The notes beneath the pieces are model-generated. The model did no database searches and was not told where the DNA came from. It saw only the letters and a program-made list of their open reading frames with translations. From contig JAJTHU010000307.1 in NCBI GenBank assembly GCA_021300055.1, forward strand, positions 1 through 5,976: DNA of 5,976 bases, in the 5' to 3' direction. This document shows, one piece after another, positions 1 to 5,693 of this stretch (positions are counted from its first letter, which is position 1; every line of letters starts with the position of its first letter). Made by a program: the position numbers and the translations under genes. The stretch is from Nitrosomonadaceae bacterium (lineage in GTDB: Bacteria > Pseudomonadota > Gammaproteobacteria > Burkholderiales > Usitatibacteraceae).

Positions 1-468
1 GTAGTGCACTTCTGGTACTGGGTGCACTTCTTGAGGATGCGAGTGGTGCAGTTGTGGGCAGCCTGCTGGGCCTCACAGACCTCACAAGACCGAGCTTTAT
101 CCGCTCCGTCACAGTTCGTGGACGACGACGCTTTGCTCATCACTTTGGTCAGGGACTTGCTTGCTTTAGCTGGCTTCGACGTTCACTGCTTCCAATCGCC
201 GCGCGCAGCGTTGGATGCTCTCGTCGCAGCACCCGAACAGTTTCATGCAATCGTCACGGACTACAATATGTCGTCAATCTCCGGCATAGAGGTGGTGGAG
301 TCCGCCCGCAAGGTCTGTCCATCAGTACCTACTGTTGTTGTTAGCGGATACGTTGATGACATGCTCCATCGTCGCGCCGCTCAGGCAGGGGTATCAGCAA
401 TCGTAAACAAAGAGCGAATGACCGAAGACCTTGCAGTGACGCTACGTCGCCTATCGGATGCAAACTAG
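1..468 (+). CDS. Response regulator receiver-domain protein, 5' end incomplete or frameshifted
   Basis: The C-terminal part is a CheY-like receiver domain, which takes a phosphate from a sensor kinase onto an aspartate. Counting from the GTG at 4, the acidic pocket is in FVDDD (Asp40/Asp41), the phosphoacceptor is Asp86 in VTDYNM, the switch residue is Ser114 in VVSGY, and the conserved lysine is Lys136 in VNKE. The receiver ends almost at the stop codon, so no output domain follows it. The first ~37 residues (Trp- and Cys-rich) do not resemble a receiver, and beta strand 1 is broken (APSQFVDDD). Frame 3 upstream reads RSVTV up to base 116, and joining it to VDDD gives a normal strand 1, so a one-base frameshift near 117 is likely. 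The frame is open to the window edge, so the gene may begin outside, for example as the tail of a hybrid sensor kinase. The receiver is certain; the start and intactness are not. Confidence 0.75.
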   Translation, partial: VVHFWYWVHFLRMRVVQLWAACWASQTSQDRALSAPSQFVDDDALLITLVRDLLALAGFDVHCFQSPRAALDALVAAPEQFHAIVTDYNMSSISGIEVVESARKVCPSVPTVVVSGYVDDMLHRRAAQAGVSAIVNKERMTEDLAVTLRRLSDAN

Positions 469-495
469 CGCATGTTGCAGCGCAACGGAAAGGCG

Positions 496-525
496 GTGAG
501 ACTCCAGCACTTATGGGCTGGTCAC
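496..525 (+). other. Intergenic hairpin with bulged stem, possible weak terminator or leader structure
   Basis: Between the receiver gene and the CBS gene, GTGA (496-499) pairs with TCAC (522-525) and CCAGC (504-508) pairs with GCTGG (517-521), around an 8-base loop and with a 4-base bulge on the left arm. Only a short T run (526-528) follows, so it is not a classic Rho-independent terminator. A smaller perfect hairpin (GTTGC/GCAAC, 474-486) sits just after the receiver stop. Either could mark the 3' end of the receiver transcript or the leader of the CBS gene; function is inferred only. Confidence 0.3.
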
Positions 526-576
526 TTTAGGGGGTGCAGCTTGAGAAACTTTGCGCTAATCTAGCCTCTCCACAAT

Positions 577-583
577 AGGGGGA
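577..583 (+). promoter_or_regulatory. Shine-Dalgarno site of the CBS gene
   Basis: The purine run AGGGGGA lies 3 bases before the ATG at 587 and supports this start. It is the clearest ribosome binding site on the plus strand of the window. Confidence 0.7.
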
Positions 584-586
584 CGC

Positions 587-1024
587 ATGAAGCCGGTATC
601 CGAGCTACTCAAGAAGCACCCGCAAAAGGATCTGTACTCCGTTGCCCCAGATGCGACGGTGTTCGACGCGATCAAGTTGCTCGCCGAGAAACACATCGGT
701 GCGGTGATGGTGATGGATAGCGGGCAGCTCGTTGGCATCTTTTCCGAACGCGACTACACACGCAAGATCGCGCTGCAGGGCCTTAATTCGCGCGAGACCA
801 AAGTACGCGAGGTTATGACCTCCCCAGTGCTGTATGTGACACTGGAACACCGCACGCGTCAGTGCATGGCGCTGATGAGCGAGAAGAACATCCGGCACTT
901 ACCCGTCCTTGATGGCCCGGACGGCAAGCCCGTCGCCATGCTGTCGATCCGCGATCTAATGAACGACATCATCGCTGACCACGAATTCACTATCGCGCAG
1001 CTCGAAAACTACATCAATCAGTAG
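587..1024 (+). CDS. CBS-domain pair protein
   Basis: This 145-residue protein consists almost wholly of two CBS domains, roughly residues 14-62 and 76-128, which fold together as a Bateman module. Such modules bind adenine nucleotides (AMP, ATP, NAD or S-adenosylmethionine) and act as energy or redox sensors. Visible hallmarks are VGIFSERD (49-56) in the first domain, VREVMTSPV between the domains, and IRHLPVLD followed by AMLSIRDL (117-124) in the second; the S-x-R-D segments are the usual ribose/phosphate contacts. There is no signal peptide, membrane segment or fused enzyme domain, so it is a soluble stand-alone sensor whose partner is unknown. The start is fixed by a strong purine-rich ribosome binding site. 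It is followed in the same frame by the GNAT gene. The ligand cannot be read from the sequence. Confidence 0.93.
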   Translation: MKPVSELLKKHPQKDLYSVAPDATVFDAIKLLAEKHIGAVMVMDSGQLVGIFSERDYTRKIALQGLNSRETKVREVMTSPVLYVTLEHRTRQCMALMSEKNIRHLPVLDGPDGKPVAMLSIRDLMNDIIADHEFTIAQLENYINQ

Positions 1025-1054
1025 TCCCGCCTGACGGCTGATTCACAACCAGCA

Positions 1055-1603
1055 TTGCACCAAGCAGCTTTGCAATTACGACTCTCGACACGACGCGACG
1101 TGCCTGCCATCCGCGACCTGATCGCCGCGTCTGCGCGCGAACTCAGCGTTGGTTACTACACCCCAGAGCAAGTTGAGGTGGCGCTGCAAGGCACATTCGG
1201 TGTCGATAGCCAACTCATCGAAGACCAAACCTATTGGCTCATCCAAGCCGCCGATCGTATCGTCGCGGCTGCCGGCTGGAGCTTTCGCGCGACACTTTAC
1301 GGCGCAGATGGCGCAGCGTCCCGCGTCCCGGATCTGCTAGACCCTGCCAGGGATGCTGCACGTATTCGCGCATTTTTCGTGGCACCAGACATGGCAAGAC
1401 GCGGGCTTGCCACGCAGCTACTCGCGCGTTGCGAGCGCGAAGCCGTGATAGTCGGATTTGCACGCACCACGCTCATGGCCACACTTCCCGGCGTGGATTT
1501 CTACCGCGCTCGCGGCTACGTTGGCGATCAGTTCGTTACCTTGCCCATGACGGATGCCGTCTCGCTTTCATTGCTACCGATGCACAAAGCGCTAACGCAC
1601 TAG
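1055..1603 (+). CDS. GNAT-family N-acetyltransferase with non-ATG start
   Basis: This is a predicted acetyltransferase that would move an acetyl group from acetyl-CoA to an unknown amine. The protein is about 182 residues, normal for a single GNAT domain. It opens with a typical first strand (LQLRLSTRRDVPAIRDLI), followed by a strand at about 61-75, the motif A region IRAFFVAPDMARRGLATQLL (about 104-123, with the acetyl-CoA pyrophosphate loop ARRGLA) and motif B ending FYRARGYV (149-156). No ATG lies near the N-terminus: the possible starts are TTG at 1055, TTG at 1070 or CTG at 1031, and none has a clear ribosome binding site. The frame is the same as the CBS gene and opens directly after its TAG at 1022, so coupling to that gene is plausible. 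Family assignment is strong; the exact start and substrate are unknown. Confidence 0.88.
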   Translation: MHQAALQLRLSTRRDVPAIRDLIAASARELSVGYYTPEQVEVALQGTFGVDSQLIEDQTYWLIQAADRIVAAAGWSFRATLYGADGAASRVPDLLDPARDAARIRAFFVAPDMARRGLATQLLARCEREAVIVGFARTTLMATLPGVDFYRARGYVGDQFVTLPMTDAVSLSLLPMHKALTH

Positions 1604-1695
1604 CAGGTGCAGCGGAAGCCGCGCACCGCCGCCTCACACAAACACGCCGGCAGAGCCTAAACAAGTGCGTCGTCGGCGTCGCGCATAATGTCGAA

Positions 1696-2898
1696 ATGAA
1701 ACGTACCTCCTTCGACGCCATTGTCGTCGGCGCCGGAGCGGCAGGCATGATGTGTGCATCGGTCGCCGCGCAACGCGGCGCGCGTGTCCTGCTGAACGAC
1801 CACTATCACAAGCTCGGCGAAAAGATTCGCATTTCGGGCGGTGGCCGCTGCAACTTCACCAACATCCACACGCGACCTGAGAACTTTCTCTCACAGAACC
1901 CGCACTATTGCCGGTCTGCCCTCGCGCGCTACACGCCAAACGATTTCATCAAGCTGGTTGAATCGCACAACATCGCGTATCACGAGAAGACACTCGGCCA
2001 ATTGTTTTGCGACGACAGCGCCTCGGCCATCATCCGCATGCTAAAAGCAGAGTGCGATAAGGGCGCGGTCGAATGGCGCATGCCTGCGAGCGTTAAATCC
2101 ATTGAGCACAGCGGCATGCATTTTCGCGTACAGCTCGAAGGTGAATTGCTTGAGTCGCGCGCACTGGTGATCGCGACGGGTGGTCTCTCGGTTCCCAAGA
2201 TCGGCGCCACACCATTCGGTTATCAGATTGCGGAGCAGTTTGGCTTGAAGATGGTGCCGCCCAAGCCTGCCCTCGTCCCACTTGCATTCCCGCCGGAAGA
2301 GTTGGAACGGTTCGGCGATCTCTCCGGTGTGTCGCTCGATGCCGTGACAAGTTGTGCCGGCGGCCAATTCCGCGAGGCGATTCTGCTGACCCATCGAGGC
2401 CTCTCGGGCCCGGCAATTCTGCAAATCAGTTCTTATTGGCAGGCGGCTGGCGCGAAAGAGCCCATTCACCTAAATGTATTGCCGGATGCGGCGGCGATTG
2501 CCACCATCATGCGAGGCCGCAACAGCAAAGTGCAGTTTCACAACTTGCTTGCGGAGACCATGCCGCGCCGATTCGCCGAAAGCTGGTGCAATGCGATGCG
2601 CATCGACCAACCCGCTAATCAATTCAACGAGACCGCATTCCACCGCGCGCTAGATGACCTGCAAGATTGGAAAGTGCGTCCCTCGGGCACGTTGGGCTAC
2701 AACAAAGCAGAGGTGACGCTGGGCGGCGTCGATACGCGCGGTCTGTCATCCAAGACCATGGCCGCAACGCATATGCCCAATCTTTACTTTGTCGGCGAAG
2801 TCGTCGACGTGACGGGCCATCTCGGCGGATTTAACTTTCAGTGGGCGTGGGCGTCAGGGCACGCAGCCGGTTGCGCGATTGCGGAGGCCAAGCAATGA
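1696..2898 (+). CDS. HI0933/BaiN-like NAD(P)/FAD-dependent flavoprotein
   Basis: This 400-residue protein belongs to the HI0933-type flavoprotein family (E. coli YhiN and the BaiN-like proteins), normally about 400 residues. It starts with a Rossmann FAD-binding strand-loop-helix, AIVVGAGAAG (8-17). The family signature SGGGRCNFTN is at 47-56, an ATGG dinucleotide-fold motif lies mid-protein (near residue 160), and the C-terminal FAD-contacting block GEVVDVTGHLGGFNFQWAWASG lies at about 367-388. No signal peptide is present, so it is probably a soluble cytoplasmic oxidoreductase. The reaction is not established for most members. The frame is open upstream to 1234, but that part overlaps the GNAT gene and has no family similarity; ATG 1696 places the FAD motif at the usual distance. 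No good ribosome binding site is visible. The stop overlaps the next gene's ATG, implying translational coupling with the PIN protein. Confidence 0.93.
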   Translation: MKRTSFDAIVVGAGAAGMMCASVAAQRGARVLLNDHYHKLGEKIRISGGGRCNFTNIHTRPENFLSQNPHYCRSALARYTPNDFIKLVESHNIAYHEKTLGQLFCDDSASAIIRMLKAECDKGAVEWRMPASVKSIEHSGMHFRVQLEGELLESRALVIATGGLSVPKIGATPFGYQIAEQFGLKMVPPKPALVPLAFPPEELERFGDLSGVSLDAVTSCAGGQFREAILLTHRGLSGPAILQISSYWQAAGAKEPIHLNVLPDAAAIATIMRGRNSKVQFHNLLAETMPRRFAESWCNAMRIDQPANQFNETAFHRALDDLQDWKVRPSGTLGYNKAEVTLGGVDTRGLSSKTMAATHMPNLYFVGEVVDVTGHLGGFNFQWAWASGHAAGCAIAEAKQ

Positions 2899-3389
2899 CG
2901 TTAGCCGCAAGACGGTGGGTGCTCGATACCAACGTTGTCATCGACTGGTTGGTGTTTGATCACCCGTTCATGGACCCACTACGAAACGCGGTGCGCGATG
3001 GTTCGCTCAAGGTGCTGACGCACGGGCTCGCGATTGACGAACTTCGTCGCGTGCTTGGCTATCGGCAACTCAAGCTCAGCGTAGAGCGGCAGCAATCCGT
3101 GATGGATGCTTACATGGCCGCGACGCAATCGGTCGCCCTACCGGGTTTGGCAAATGCGGGCGCTACATACAAAGACCTGATGATGCCAGGCGGGTTCCCA
3201 CGCTGCCGCGATCGCGATGATGAGCACTTCGTCGCTCTCGCGTTTCACCATCGTGCCGACGCGTTGGTGTCGCGCGACAACGCCGTCTACGGCATGAAGT
3301 CGCGCGCCGCGAAGTTTGGCTTGAACATCGTCAACGTACAGCAAGCGATTGCTTTGCTGCAACCGCAGGCGAGCGCCGTGTCGGCGTAG
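2895..3389 (+). CDS. PIN-domain protein, putative toxin-type ribonuclease
   Basis: The 164-residue product looks like a PIN-domain protein of the 'putative toxin-antitoxin toxin component' type, a Mg2+-dependent RNase fold. Acidic residues fall where PIN nucleases carry them: Asp11 in VLDTNVVID, Glu49 in IDELRRVL, Asp106/Asp109 in CRDRDDEHF, and Asp128 in LVSRDN. The set appears complete, so catalytic activity is plausible. The ATG at 2895 overlaps the flavoprotein stop (ATGA), so the two are probably translated from one mRNA. The frame is open further upstream to 2841, but that part lies inside the flavoprotein gene. No small antitoxin gene is found on either side, which is unusual for a true toxin pair and suggests a solitary RNase or housekeeping role. 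The fold is confident; the role as a toxin is not. Confidence 0.88.
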   Translation: MTLAARRWVLDTNVVIDWLVFDHPFMDPLRNAVRDGSLKVLTHGLAIDELRRVLGYRQLKLSVERQQSVMDAYMAATQSVALPGLANAGATYKDLMMPGGFPRCRDRDDEHFVALAFHHRADALVSRDNAVYGMKSRAAKFGLNIVNVQQAIALLQPQASAVSA

Positions 3390-3466
3390 CGCGGCCTAGC
3401 AAACCCCAGCATTGGCGCGGCGTTTGGGGCGAGCGCCTGAAAAAAACGCCCGCCAATTCATGAGTT

Positions 3467-4006
3467 TTACTTCTTGAGTCTCGCCGCAAACTGTTTGCGG
3501 AACTTGGACACCTTGGGCGACACCACTGCCATACAATAGCCCTGCCCCGGATTATGGGCGAAGTACTCTTGGTGGTAATCCTCGGCGGCATAGAAGACCC
3601 CCGCCGGAACAACTTCGGTGACGATGGGCTTGCCCCACAAATCTTCTTTGGTGAGGTGCGCGATGGTTTCTTTGGCGATGCGAGCTTGTTCTTCCGAGTG
3701 TGTGTAGATGCCAGACCGATACTGCGTGCCGACATCGTTGCCCTGCCGATTCAGCGTGGTCGGGTCGTGAATCGAAAAGAACACACCAAGAATTTCAACG
3801 TACGAAATCACATCGGCGTCGAAGACAACTTTGACGACTTCGGCGTGGCCGGTGGTGCCACGACAGACTTGTTCGTAGCTTGGGTTCGGCACTTCACCGT
3901 TGCTATAGCCGGACACGACATCGACCACACCTTCGAGTTGATCAAACACCGCTTCGAGACACCAGAAGCAGCCACCACCCAATGTGGCGGTTCGTAAGTT
4001 GCTCAT
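3467..4006 (-). CDS. msrA: Peptide methionine (S)-S-oxide reductase MsrA
   Basis: MsrA reduces the S epimer of methionine sulfoxide, free or in proteins, back to methionine, using thioredoxin to recycle the enzyme. The 179-residue protein has the catalytic motif GGCFWC (Cys13 nucleophile, Cys16), the conserved block VCRGTTGHAEVV (about 47-58), the metal-free active-site segment DPTTLNRQGNDVGTQYRSGI and EDYHQEYF. A further cysteine, Cys158 in GYCMAVVSPKV, could act as a recycling cysteine. There is no signal peptide, so it should be cytoplasmic. The ATG at 4006 overlaps the stop of the upstream DUF3047 gene by 4 bases and has a good ribosome binding site. It is the last gene of the minus-strand operon and faces the PIN gene tail to tail. 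Identification is very secure. Confidence 0.97.
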   Translation of the reverse strand: MSNLRTATLGGGCFWCLEAVFDQLEGVVDVVSGYSNGEVPNPSYEQVCRGTTGHAEVVKVVFDADVISYVEILGVFFSIHDPTTLNRQGNDVGTQYRSGIYTHSEEQARIAKETIAHLTKEDLWGKPIVTEVVPAGVFYAAEDYHQEYFAHNPGQGYCMAVVSPKVSKFRKQFAARLKK

Positions 4007-4797
4007 TGCGCTTCCTTTTTAGTCAGGGGTTTGGGGCTGAAGTGAATGTCGCCGTAGTACGCGACAGTCGCCTCCCCTGTATTGTCGGTGTCGGTCATGA
4101 TTCCTAACGAAAGAATGCGTCCGGGCTTCTCGCCGAATGCGCGTTCGAAGTCACGCATGATGTTGCGCTCGTAGCCAATCCAGCGGCCGTTGCCTGAAGC
4201 GCCCGACTCGACCACGATCATCTTGATGCGAGACGTGTGCGCGCTCTCGATCAATGTGTCGACGGGGGCTTTGTTCTCCCAGATGTACATCAGCGTCGCA
4301 TAAGGTAGTGCTTCTCCCGTCAGCGCCTTGGCGCGCGCGGATACCGCACGATCTTCGAAGTCGAGCTTGCTCATGTCGCCGTCAAACGTGATGATGACGC
4401 GCACCGGAGAGTCTTCTGCGTGACGTTTAGTGTTATCCGCCGAGGGGATGAGCGCGGGCACATTCCAACGCCAATGAATCCACTGCATGTTCAGCGGATC
4501 GATATTGAGCCGCTTGCGCACGCCAGAAGCCGATTGGTCTGCACGCGCCTCTACAACCGTCACGCCGGTCGGATCAGCGACCAAGCGGTAGGCGGTGTCG
4601 CGCTTGAAGCGCGAGAGTTGCTTCATCCCCCAACCCGCAGGTAATGGACCCTCAGCCTTGGCTGTAGAGAACGGCGTCACGCTAGCGCGCGGCGCTTCGC
4701 GGCGCTCGGTCAACGACGCACAACCGGCTAGCGCCATACAAATGAAAACGGCCAACGCACTTGCGTACGCTGGCCGAGTGTCTCGACGATCCGTCAC
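4003..4797 (-). CDS. DUF3047-family putative lipoprotein
   Basis: This protein (about 264 residues) matches the DUF3047 family as I recall it, a bacterial family without a known function. With a GTG start at 4797 it begins with an arginine-bearing n-region, a hydrophobic stretch (about 10-22) and the lipobox LAGC ending at Cys26, so it is predicted to be exported and lipid-anchored. Family-like blocks follow: QWIHWRWNVP (105-114), SPVRVIITFDGD, LPYATLMYIWEN, SRIKMIVVESG, YERNIMRDFERAFGE and the C-terminal MTDTDNTGEATVAYYGDI (234-251). An in-frame TTG at 4839 would add 14 residues and overlap sodB by 26 bases; I prefer GTG because it gives a normal signal peptide length and lies 16 bases past the sodB stop, though its ribosome binding site is weak. 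The stop overlaps the msrA ATG. The sodB-msrA context suggests, but does not prove, a link to oxidative stress. Confidence 0.88.
   Translation of the reverse strand: MTDRRDTRPAYASALAVFICMALAGCASLTERREAPRASVTPFSTAKAEGPLPAGWGMKQLSRFKRDTAYRLVADPTGVTVVEARADQSASGVRKRLNIDPLNMQWIHWRWNVPALIPSADNTKRHAEDSPVRVIITFDGDMSKLDFEDRAVSARAKALTGEALPYATLMYIWENKAPVDTLIESAHTSRIKMIVVESGASGNGRWIGYERNIMRDFERAFGEKPGRILSLGIMTDTDNTGEATVAYYGDIHFSPKPLTKKEAQ
4011..4017 (-). promoter_or_regulatory. Shine-Dalgarno site of msrA
   Basis: On the minus strand AAGGAAG lies 4 bases before the msrA ATG, inside the 3' end of the DUF3047 gene. It fixes the msrA start and shows that msrA can be translated independently as well as by coupling. 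Confidence 0.7.
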
Positions 4798-4813
4798 AGG
4801 CTGACTTCGCGAC

Positions 4814-5410
4814 TTACTCTGCGAAATTCGCGGCAACAAAGTCCCAGTTGACGATCTGCCAGAAGCCTTTCAGGTAGTTGGGGCGGCTGTTGCGGTAGTC
4901 GATGTAATACGCGTGCTCCCAAACATCGCACGTCAACAACGGCGTCATGCCTTGGGTGAGCGGCGTCGCAGCGTTGCTGGTGCTTTCGAGCGACAGTGAG
5001 CCGTCGGCCTTCTTGCAGAGCCAAGCCCAACCGGAACCAAAGGTACCGGCAGCTTTAGCGTCGAACTGCTTTTGGAACTCTTCGAAGCTACCGAATTGCT
5101 TGTCGATCGCAGCGGCTAGCGCGCCTGTCGGCTTGCCACCACCGCCTTGCGCCACCGGCTTAAAGCCGAGGAAGTAGAAATCGTGGTTCCAGATTTGCGC
5201 TGCGTTGTTGAAAATCGGACCGGCGGGCGCCTTCTTCACGACTTCTTCAAGGGTCATATTTTCGAACTCGGTACCCTTGGCGAGGTTGTTCAGATTGGTC
5301 ACATACGTGAGGTGGTGTTTTCCATAGTGGAAGTCGATGGTCTCGGCAGAAACGTGCGGCGCGAGCGCATCTTTAGCGTAGGGCAAAGCAACTTGAGCAA
5401 ATACAGTCAT
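4814..5410 (-). CDS. sodB: Superoxide dismutase, Fe type
   Basis: This enzyme converts superoxide to oxygen and hydrogen peroxide. The 198-residue protein carries all four metal ligands: His28 in FHYGKHH, His76 in WNHDFY, and Asp162 and His166 in DVWEHAYYIDYRN. Gln72 in NNAAQIWNH is the second-sphere glutamine typical of iron enzymes rather than the Gly-Gly-containing manganese pattern. The aromatic residue after NHDFY is Phe80 where most family members have Trp. Length and N-terminus (ALPYAKDALAPH) fit cytoplasmic FeSODs. ATG 5410 has a GGAG ribosome binding site 7 bases upstream, although the frame stays open to a GTG at 5530. It is followed after 16 bases, or with overlap, by the DUF3047 gene and then msrA, so it is probably the first gene of a stress-related operon. 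Identification is very secure. Confidence 0.97.
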   Translation of the reverse strand: MTVFAQVALPYAKDALAPHVSAETIDFHYGKHHLTYVTNLNNLAKGTEFENMTLEEVVKKAPAGPIFNNAAQIWNHDFYFLGFKPVAQGGGGKPTGALAAAIDKQFGSFEEFQKQFDAKAAGTFGSGWAWLCKKADGSLSLESTSNAATPLTQGMTPLLTCDVWEHAYYIDYRNSRPNYLKGFWQIVNWDFVAANFAE

Positions 5411-5667
5411 GGTGACTCCAAGAATCAATAAATCGACGATGAAAACGAGCAGCAGCAAATACGTAGCAAACGATATTTTCGCAGACTCCGGAGACCGCAC
5501 GCGCAGATGCAGCGAGAAATGGCTGCACACCGCTCGTGAGCCGTCATGGTCGGCGACCCATGAATAGCCACATTTCGTGGCGGGTTATCACGGGGCCCGA
5601 TGGTGAATGGTTGCCCGAATGCGTGCATTGGGCAAACAGGCAGCCAGTCTCGACTTGTCTACCCGAG
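5411..5667 (-). other. sodB upstream region, no confident gene
   Basis: This stretch between the putative lipoprotein gene and sodB should hold the sodB promoter and leader. I see no clear -35/-10 pair and no convincing Fur-box-like palindrome by eye. Open frames here (5425-5628 minus, 5588-5806 minus) give Arg/Cys/Ser/Pro-rich products without recognisable motifs and I do not call them genes. The sodB frame itself stays open to 5530 and encodes a hydrophobic segment just before the ATG. Confidence 0.4.
5418..5421 (-). promoter_or_regulatory. Shine-Dalgarno site of sodB
   Basis: The minus strand reads TTGGAGTCACC immediately before the ATG at 5410, giving a GGAG core at a normal spacing of 7 bases. 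This supports the short cytoplasmic form of SodB over the longer GTG-started reading. Confidence 0.6.
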
Positions 5668-5693
5668 TGATCCGCCCTACGCAGGCGTGATCA
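5668..5693 (-). terminator. Hairpin overlapping the stop of the putative lipoprotein gene
   Basis: On the minus strand TGATC (5693-5689) and CGCC (5687-5684) pair with GGCG (5676-5673) and GATCA (5672-5668), giving a 9-base-pair stem with a one-base bulge and a 7-base loop. The TGA stop of the upstream ORF is the first base triplet of the stem. No T run follows, so termination, if any, would be Rho-dependent or weak; it could instead stabilise the mRNA 3' end. Confidence 0.3.

Noticed and set aside
541..567. Promoter-like TTGAGA with TAGCCT upstream of the CBS gene
   Set aside because: The spacing (15 bases) and the -10 match are poor; not distinguishable from chance.
1234..1695. Upstream part of the long open frame that ends in the flavoprotein, giving a 554-residue reading
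   Set aside because: It overlaps the GNAT gene and is Arg/Ser/His-rich with no family motif; the FAD motif sits at the proper distance from ATG 1696.
2041..2469. 142-residue minus-strand ORF antisense to the flavoprotein
   Set aside because: It is a shadow frame in GC-rich coding sequence with no recognisable domain.
2841..2894. In-frame extension upstream of the PIN gene
   Set aside because: It lies inside the conserved C-terminus of the flavoprotein, and ATG 2895 gives the usual PIN N-terminus right before the first catalytic Asp.
3414..3454. Possible bidirectional terminator between the convergent PIN and msrA genes
   Set aside because: There is a 7-base A run (3440-3446, T run on the minus strand) and 5-base GC stems (GGCGC/GCGCC, GGGCG/CGCCC), but the T run does not follow a stem on either strand, so it is not a proper intrinsic terminator.
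3554..3997. 147-residue plus-strand ORF antisense to msrA
   Set aside because: It is a shadow of msrA; the minus-strand translation has full MsrA motifs while this one shows none.
5425..5628. Minus-strand ORF in the sodB upstream region
   Set aside because: It overlaps the sodB leader, is Cys/Arg/Ser-rich, ends right before the sodB ribosome binding site and has no motif or ribosome binding site of its own.
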